In this document: positions 1-5,692 of the stretch, piece by piece | Numbering within the stretch: position 1 is the first letter of the stretch | Layout: every line of letters begins with the position of its first letter | Notes under the pieces: model-generated | Database searches by the model: none | What the model saw: the letters and a program-made list of their open reading frames with translations, nothing else | Told to the model about the DNA's origin: nothing | DNA from: an uncultured delta proteobacterium | GTDB lineage: Bacteria > Myxococcota_A > Polyangia > Polyangiales > Polyangiaceae | DNA length: 5,692 nt | Direction of reading: 5' to 3' | NCBI GenBank assembly: GCA_903893335.1 | Contig: CAITLX010000176.1 | Coordinates: 1 to 5,692 of the forward strand | Position numbers and translations under genes: made by a program

Positions 1-1047
1 GAGGCGTTCACCCTCGAGCGCGCGCTCACCGGGCAGAAGGAGCAGCAGGCGCGCTGGAAGCGCTGCGTGTCGGCCACCGATCACGCGCTCGGCGAGGCGC
101 TCGCGCAGCCGTTCGTCAAGGAGCGGTTCGGCGGCGCGAGCAAGCCCGCGGCCGACCGCATGGTGGCCGAGATCAGCGCGGCGTTCGCGCACGAGCTCGA
201 CGGGCTCGCGTGGATGGACGCGCCGACGCGCGCGCGCGCGGCCTCGAAGCTGACGCACATGGCGTACCTCGTCGGCTACCCGGCCTCGTGGCGCGCGTAC
301 GACTTCGCGGTCGGCCGCACGGCGCACGCCGACAACGTCCGCGCGGCGCGCGCGTTCGATCTGGCGCACACGCTCTCGCGCATCGGCAAGCCCGTCGATC
401 GCGGCGAGTGGCAGATGACCCCGCCTACGGTCAACGCCTACTACGATCCGCAGAAGAACCAGATGGTGTTCCCCGCGGGCATCCTGCAGCCGCCCTTCTT
501 CAGCGAGAAGGCGAGCGTGCCGGTCAACCTCGGCGGCATCGGCATGGTCGTCGGCCACGAGCTGACGCACGGCTTCGACGACGAGGGCTCGCAGTTCGAC
601 GGCGCGGGCAACCTGAAGAACTGGTGGGAGCCCGCCGTCTCCGAAGCCTTCGAGGGCAAGACCTCGTGCGTCGAGCGCCAGTACGGCGCGTACGAGACGC
701 TGCCGGGCGTGAAGCTCAACGGCAAGCTCACGCTCGGCGAGAACCTCGCCGACGGCGGCGGCGTGCTGCTCGCGTTCGAGGCCTACCGTCGGCTGCGCGC
801 CTCGGCGACCGAGGTGCAGGTGGCCGAGGGCTTCTCCGAGGACCAGCAGTTCTTCCTCGCGGTGGGCCAGGCGTGGTGCACCAAGTCGCGCGACGAGTGG
901 GCGCGCATGGCCGCGCAGGTCGATCCGCACTCGCCGCCGCGCTTCCGCGTCAATGGCTCGCTGGCCAATGTCCCCGCGTTCGGCGAGGCGTTCGCTTGCC
1001 CCAAGGGCGCTCCGATGGCGCCCGCGTCGGCCTGCCAAGTCTGGTAA
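1..1047 (+). CDS. M13 family zinc metallopeptidase (neprilysin/PepO-like), C-terminal part
   Basis: The reading frame is open from the first base, so the gene is cut at the window edge. About 348 residues are present of a family that usually has 650-700. The first residues continue the M13 pattern (TGQKEQQARWKRCV then ATDHALGEAL), so the GTG at 67 is an internal Val codon and not a start. Counting from the first codon in the window, a substrate-contacting NAYY is at about 145-148. The zinc site HELTH is at 186-190, with two His ligands and the catalytic Glu. ENLAD at 247-251 supplies the third ligand. HSPPRFRVNG from about 310 holds the conserved His and Arg of the active site. The protein ends in CQVW, the typical M13 CxxW terminus. 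All visible catalytic residues are intact, so an active endopeptidase cleaving peptides is expected. Bacterial members are often periplasmic or lipid-anchored, but the N-terminus that would show this is missing. The next gene starts 16 nt after the stop, suggesting an operon. Confidence 0.96.
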   Translation, partial: EAFTLERALTGQKEQQARWKRCVSATDHALGEALAQPFVKERFGGASKPAADRMVAEISAAFAHELDGLAWMDAPTRARAASKLTHMAYLVGYPASWRAYDFAVGRTAHADNVRAARAFDLAHTLSRIGKPVDRGEWQMTPPTVNAYYDPQKNQMVFPAGILQPPFFSEKASVPVNLGGIGMVVGHELTHGFDDEGSQFDGAGNLKNWWEPAVSEAFEGKTSCVERQYGAYETLPGVKLNGKLTLGENLADGGGVLLAFEAYRRLRASATEVQVAEGFSEDQQFFLAVGQAWCTKSRDEWARMAAQVDPHSPPRFRVNGSLANVPAFGEAFACPKGAPMAPASACQVW

Positions 1048-1063
1048 AAGACGCGATCCCACC

Positions 1064-2269
1064 ATGCGCGCGAACCTGTCCTCGCTCCTCGCGTCTCTGC
1101 TCGTGTCGCTCGGCGCCGCCGCTTGCGGCGGCGCGGTCGAGGTCGATGCCCCGCTCGAGCCCGCGCCCGCGTCCGACGCGGGGGCCGACGCCGCCGCCAC
1201 GCCCGACGCGCCCGAGGTGCCGTACCCCGCGCCCCACCCGGGCATGCCCGAGATCCCGAACAACGGCGGCAAGGTGCTGACCGCACCGCTGATCGTCACC
1301 GTCACCTACGCCGGCGACGGCCTCGAGTCGTTCGCCCAGCAGCTCGACGACTGGATCGGCGGCAGCGCGTGGTGGAAGACGGTCCACGCCGACTACGGCG
1401 TCGGCGCCGCGACCTCGGGCGGGCACGTCGTCATCGCCGACCCGGCCCCCGACGCGCTCACCGACACCGACCTGCAGCGCTGGATCGCCGCGAAGATCGA
1501 CGACGGCACCTTCGCCCAGCCCACCGACCAGACGCTGCTCGTCATCTGGCTGCCGCCGCAGACGTCGATCACGCTGCCCGGCGCGGGGGGGCGAAGCTGC
1601 GCGAGCTTCGGCGGCTACCACAGCGCCGCCGCCTACCGCGTCGAGGGCAAGCTCCGGCAGGTGTCGTACGCGGTCATCCCGCGCTGCTCGGGGCGCGACT
1701 CGCTCCCCGTCACGGTCAGCCACGAGCTCACCGAGGCCGCGACCGACCCGCTGCCCGGCACGCTGCTCGCGGGCTCGTCGGGTTGGGTGCTCAACGATCA
1801 GAGCCCGTGGAACCCCGCCGGCGGCGAGAACGCCGACATGTGCGAGTTCGTCAGCCCCGTGACGGAGAACGGCTACTCGCTGACGCGCGTCTGGTCGAAC
1901 GCCAACGCGAAGATCGGCCAGCAGCCCTGCATCCCGGTTCCCCCCGAGACCGCGGCGATCCCGTATTTCAATGCGGCCATCACCGACGAGATCTTGATCG
2001 CGAAGCCGGGCGACACCGTCTCCACCCAGCTCGTCTGCTACTCGTTCGGGCCGCTCGCGGGGCCGCTCACCGTCTCGGCGCAGACCTGGTCGCAGGGCAC
2101 GCTGACCTTCTCGTTCGACCCGCCGACCTGCACCAACGGCACGAACGTGACCATGACCATCCAGGTCGGCGCGTCGGCGACCAGCGGCACCGACTACCAC
2201 TACTCGCTGCTCACGCAGCTCGACGCCAACACCGGCCACCTCTGGCGCGGCATGGTCGCGGTTCCGTGA
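1064..2269 (+). CDS. Predicted lipoprotein with HExxE metallopeptidase-like motif, function unknown
   Basis: This is a 401-aa protein of no recognised named family. The ATG at 1064 is chosen because a signal peptide follows at once: MRANL, a Leu/Ala/Ser/Val core, then AAAC with Cys21 as a probable lipidation site. The lipobox lacks the usual Leu at -3, so it is slightly atypical. Residues 22-60 are a flexible Ala/Pro/Asp linker. A globular domain of about 70-290 contains FGGYHS (182-187), SYAVIPRC (201-208), HELTEAATDP (220-229) and ENADMCEF (255-262). His-Glu-x-x-Glu followed by a later acidic/Cys segment recalls metallopeptidase-like folds and, at motif level only, the plant EXORDIUM/Phi-1 family. 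From about 295 the sequence is Thr/Ser-rich and beta-strand-like, probably an Ig-like C-terminal domain. Six further Cys (179, 208, 260, 289, 325, 356) could form three disulfides, fitting an exported protein. It lies 16 nt after the M13 peptidase and has no clear Shine-Dalgarno sequence. An upstream ATG at 953 in the same frame lies inside the peptidase gene and would bury the signal peptide. Catalysis is not established. Confidence 0.85.
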   Translation: MRANLSSLLASLLVSLGAAACGGAVEVDAPLEPAPASDAGADAAATPDAPEVPYPAPHPGMPEIPNNGGKVLTAPLIVTVTYAGDGLESFAQQLDDWIGGSAWWKTVHADYGVGAATSGGHVVIADPAPDALTDTDLQRWIAAKIDDGTFAQPTDQTLLVIWLPPQTSITLPGAGGRSCASFGGYHSAAAYRVEGKLRQVSYAVIPRCSGRDSLPVTVSHELTEAATDPLPGTLLAGSSGWVLNDQSPWNPAGGENADMCEFVSPVTENGYSLTRVWSNANAKIGQQPCIPVPPETAAIPYFNAAITDEILIAKPGDTVSTQLVCYSFGPLAGPLTVSAQTWSQGTLTFSFDPPTCTNGTNVTMTIQVGASATSGTDYHYSLLTQLDANTGHLWRGMVAVP

Positions 2270-2276
2270 GCCGCCG

Positions 2277-2298
2277 GGCGGTCGCCTGCGCGACCGTC
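2277..2298 (+). terminator. GC-rich stem-loop between convergent genes, candidate terminator
   Basis: A perfect 7-bp inverted repeat, CGGTCGC (2279-2285) and GCGACCG (2290-2296), encloses a four-base loop CTGC. One G-U and one more G-C pair extend the stem to 2277-2298. It begins 8 nt after the lipoprotein stop codon, where a terminator is expected. No T-run follows on either strand, so it is not a classical intrinsic terminator. It may act as a transcript-end stabiliser, or as a terminator that does not need a U-tract. Being symmetric, it could serve both converging transcripts. Confidence 0.5.
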
Positions 2299-2372
2299 GC
2301 CGTCACCACGTGATCTCGGGCAAGGGCAGGCCGCCCGTCATCACACGATCTCGGGGAAGGGCAGCCCGCCCC

Positions 2373-3629
<1,257 letters not shown>

Positions 3630-3639
3630 GACGATGACG

Positions 3640-3645
3640 AGTGTA
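3640..3645 (-). promoter_or_regulatory. Candidate -10 element for the REC-EAL gene
   Basis: Read on the minus strand the hexamer is TACACT, matching TATAAT at four positions, including the key first, second and last bases. Ten bases separate it from the ATG at 3629, so transcription would begin only a few bases before the start codon. No convincing -35 box is seen 16-18 bp upstream, and no Shine-Dalgarno sequence precedes the ATG. The call rests on a short motif in a GC-rich background and on its position. Confidence 0.35.
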
Positions 3646-3716
3646 GCGGCCGATGCGGGCAGTACACCAGCATTTCCCGCGTCGCGTACCGAGCCCGTCG
3701 CGCGCGGCGGGCGCGG

Positions 3717-3725
3717 TGCTAGCTT
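3717..3725 (+). promoter_or_regulatory. Candidate extended -10 promoter element for recQ
   Basis: The sequence TGCTAGCTT fits an extended -10 (TG, one base, then TAnnnT). The hexamer TAGCTT has the three most conserved -10 bases. It ends 13 bp before the recQ ATG at 3739, so the predicted leader is only about 5-8 nt and holds no ribosome binding site. The -35 region (about 3697-3702) is poor, which an extended -10 can tolerate. It lies in an otherwise strongly G/C tract, which makes the T/A-containing motif stand out. Confidence 0.45.
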
Positions 3726-3738
3726 CGCGTCCCCGAGC

Positions 3739-5667
3739 ATGTCGTCGCCCGCGCCCCCCACCGACGACCCGATCGAGCGCGTCGCGCGCACCCGCTTCGG
3801 GCTCGCGTCGGTGCACCCCTGGCAGCGCGAGGCGATGGAGGCGCTGCTCGGCGAGCCTGGCAAGGTGCTCGTGGTGGCACCGACCGGAGGCGGGAAATCC
3901 CTCTGCTTCCAGCTCCCGGCGCTCCTGCTCGAGGGCACGACCTACGTCGTCTCGCCGCTCATCTCCCTGATGGACGACCAGGTCCGCGGGCTCGACGCGC
4001 GCGGCATCCCCGCGACCTACCTCGCCTCCACGCTCGACGCGGCGGCGAGGGCCGAGCGCTGGCGCGGCATCTGGGCCGGTCGCTACCGGCTCGTCTACCT
4101 CGCGCCCGAGCGGCTGGCCGACGAGCGGTTCGTCGAGCGGCTCGCCGAGTCGCCCGTCGCCGCGCTCGTCGTGGACGAGGCGCACTGCATCGTGCAGTGG
4201 GGGCACGACTTCCGCCCCGACTACCTGCGCATCGGCGAGCTCATCGAGCGCCTCGCGCCCCGGCGCGTGCTCGCGTGCACCGCCACGGCGACCCCGGCGG
4301 CGCGCGACGAGATCGTCGCGAAGATGCGCCTCGACCCGGCCTCGACGCACGTCGTGCTGCGCGGCTTCGCGCGCCCCAACCTGGCGCTCGACGTCGCCGA
4401 GGTGGACGGCCCGCGCGAGGCGGCGAGCTGCACCGACGAGGCGCTCGTCGAGGCGCTCGTGTCGCGCAAGGCGCCGCGGGGCACGAGCATCGTCTACGCG
4501 GCGACGCGGCGAACGACCGAGGCGCTCGCGGGCAAGCTCGGCGCGCTCGGCTGGGGCGCGCGCGCGTACCACGCGGGGCTCCCCTCGGCCGAGCGCAACG
4601 ACGTGCAGGGCGCGTTCGCCGAGGGGCGCTTGCCGGTCGTCGTCGCGACCAACGCGTTCGGCATGGGCATCGATCGCCCCGACGTGCGCGTGGTCGTGCA
4701 CGCGCAGCCCTCGGCGTCGCTCGAGGCCTACTACCAGGAGGTCGGTCGAGCGGGGCGCGACGGCGCGCCGGCGCGCGGGCTGCTCCTCGTCGCGCCGGGC
4801 GACGTGGCCGTGCGGCGCCGGCTCTGCGAGATGGGGCCCGACGGCGGAGAGGCCGGCGCGGCGCAGGCGGCGCGGGCGTGGGCGCTCTTTCGCGAGCTGC
4901 TGCGCTACGTCGACGCCAACTCGTGCCGCCACGACTTCATCCTGCGCTACTTCGGCGACGAGGCCGAGTCGCTCGGCGGCTGCGGCCGCTGCGACGTGTG
5001 TCGCGCCATCGACGCCGGCGAGCGCGACGACCCCGCGGCCGAGGCGCGCGCTGCGCTCGTCGTGCGCCAGGCCCTCGCGGGCGTCGCGCGGGCGCGGCGG
5101 CGGGGTGGCATGCAGGCGGTCGCCGAGATGCTGCGCGGCGAGGCGTCCGAGCGCGTGACGCGCTTCGGCTTCGACACGCTCTCGACCTTCGGGCTGCTGT
5201 CCGGTCGCTCGCAGGACGACCTGATGGCGCTGCTGCGCGCGCTGCTGGCCGCCGGCTTCGTCGATCTCACGCCGGGCGAGTTCCCCATCCCGTTCGTCAC
5301 CGACCCGGGCGCGCGCGTGATGCGCGGCGAGGACCCGCCCCACATGCGGCTGCCGCGCGCGCGCCGTGCCCCCGGCAAGACCCCGCGCGCGCGCGCGAAG
5401 GCTCGCGCGGCGCGCGTGGTGTCCGACGACGCGGCGCCGGTCGACGATGCGCTGCTCGAGGCGCTGCGCGTGCACCGCGCCGCGGTCGCTCGCGAGGCAG
5501 GCGTGCCCGCGTACGTCGTCGCCCACGACCGCACGCTCGTCGAGATCGCCGCGCGGCGCCCCACGACCCTCGACGAGCTCGAGGGGGTGCACGGCCTCGG
5601 CCCCGCCAAGATCGCCCGCTATGGCGAGGGGTTCGTCGCCGTCTCGGTGCGCGCGCAGGGGGGCTGA
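3739..5667 (+). CDS. recQ: ATP-dependent DNA helicase RecQ
   Basis: A complete 642-aa RecQ (E. coli RecQ is about 610), a 3'-5' helicase that unwinds DNA in recombination and fork repair. Motif 0 is FGLASVHPWQ (20-29). The Walker A motif APTGGGKS is at 47-54, and motif Ia SPLISLMDDQV at 72-82. Walker B plus the aromatic-rich loop, DEAHCIVQWGHDFRP, runs from 146 to 160. TATAT is at 181-185, ATNAFGMGID at 303-312 and motif VI QEVGRAGRDG at 333-342. The zinc site is Cys396, Cys415, Cys418 and Cys421. A winged helix follows at about 434-515, with FGFDTLSTFG at the RecQ-typical place. A basic Arg/Lys/Ala/Pro linker at about 537-560 leads to an HRDC domain at about 569-640. ATG 3739 is chosen because MSSPAPPTDDPIERVARTRFG puts motif 0 about 20 residues in, as in other RecQs, and a -10 element lies just upstream. 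ATG 3628 would add 37 low-complexity residues and overlap the divergent gene's start. Deviations are His in place of the usual motif 0 Arg and Val152 in place of Ser. Confidence 0.97.
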   Translation: MSSPAPPTDDPIERVARTRFGLASVHPWQREAMEALLGEPGKVLVVAPTGGGKSLCFQLPALLLEGTTYVVSPLISLMDDQVRGLDARGIPATYLASTLDAAARAERWRGIWAGRYRLVYLAPERLADERFVERLAESPVAALVVDEAHCIVQWGHDFRPDYLRIGELIERLAPRRVLACTATATPAARDEIVAKMRLDPASTHVVLRGFARPNLALDVAEVDGPREAASCTDEALVEALVSRKAPRGTSIVYAATRRTTEALAGKLGALGWGARAYHAGLPSAERNDVQGAFAEGRLPVVVATNAFGMGIDRPDVRVVVHAQPSASLEAYYQEVGRAGRDGAPARGLLLVAPGDVAVRRRLCEMGPDGGEAGAAQAARAWALFRELLRYVDANSCRHDFILRYFGDEAESLGGCGRCDVCRAIDAGERDDPAAEARAALVVRQALAGVARARRRGGMQAVAEMLRGEASERVTRFGFDTLSTFGLLSGRSQDDLMALLRALLAAGFVDLTPGEFPIPFVTDPGARVMRGEDPPHMRLPRARRAPGKTPRARAKARAARVVSDDAAPVDDALLEALRVHRAAVAREAGVPAYVVAHDRTLVEIAARRPTTLDELEGVHGLGPAKIARYGEGFVAVSVRAQGG

Positions 5668-5692
5668 GGCGCGCGCCGCGGCCCCTCGCGCA

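Noticed and set aside
67..69. GTG as the start of the M13 peptidase
   Set aside because: The frame is open upstream to base 1, and the upstream residues match the family, so the gene is simply cut by the window edge.
227..240. (CG)7 alternating tract, with another of the same length at 5384-5397, as possible Z-DNA signals
   Set aside because: Both lie inside coding sequence and are explained by Arg/Ala codons (CGC, GCG) in a GC-rich genome. Nothing further supports a structural role.
1123..2313. Second plus-strand frame overlapping the lipoprotein gene
   Set aside because: It is almost entirely Arg/Ala/His/Pro-rich, typical of an out-of-frame reading of GC-rich coding DNA. The signal peptide and conserved motifs are in the other frame.
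3660..3670. CAGTACACCAG in the divergent region as a LexA/SOS-type operator for recQ
   Set aside because: It is not a proper inverted repeat and does not match the LexA consensus I know.
5668..5677. GGCGCGCGCC palindrome just after the recQ stop as a terminator
   Set aside because: It has no loop or T-run, and short self-complementary GC strings are common here. The window ends 15 bases later, so context is lacking.

Overview
The window is very GC-rich DNA with long codon-biased reading frames. It has Ala/Pro/Asp-rich lipoprotein leaders, almost no Shine-Dalgarno sequences and an M13-type peptidase. This combination suggests a myxobacterium-like organism (Myxococcota, probably the Polyangia side). 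That placement is an inference from composition and gene style; no taxonomic marker is present.

Layout. (1) Positions 1-1047, plus strand: the C-terminal half of an M13 (neprilysin/PepO-type) zinc metallopeptidase, cut by the left window edge. (2) Positions 1064-2269, plus strand, 16 nt downstream: a 401-aa predicted lipoprotein of unknown function. It carries an HELTE motif, a later ADMCEF segment and three possible cysteine pairs. The two genes look co-transcribed and probably both act outside the cytoplasm. (3) Positions 2270-2372: a short convergent intergenic region. It holds a strong GC-rich hairpin and most of a three-unit, 35-bp imperfect tandem repeat. The third unit is the 3' end of the next gene, so the repeat looks like duplication of that gene's coding tail, stop codon included. 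(4) Positions 2373-3629, minus strand: a 418-aa REC-EAL response regulator with the architecture of RocR, predicted to be a phosphorylation-controlled c-di-GMP phosphodiesterase. (5) Positions 3630-3738: a divergent promoter region with a candidate -10 element for each strand, both very close to the start codons. (6) Positions 3739-5667, plus strand: a complete RecQ DNA helicase with helicase core, four-Cys zinc site, winged helix and HRDC domain. Only 25 nt follow it, with no further gene visible.

The peptidase/lipoprotein pair is a plausible envelope or secretion operon. The REC-EAL regulator and recQ share only a divergent intergenic region, and nothing in the sequence indicates a joint function. 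No tRNA, rRNA, CRISPR, insertion sequence or defence-system gene set was found. The most unusual points are the tandem copies of the EAL gene's 3' end, the unassigned HExxE lipoprotein, and the apparently near-leaderless divergent promoters.
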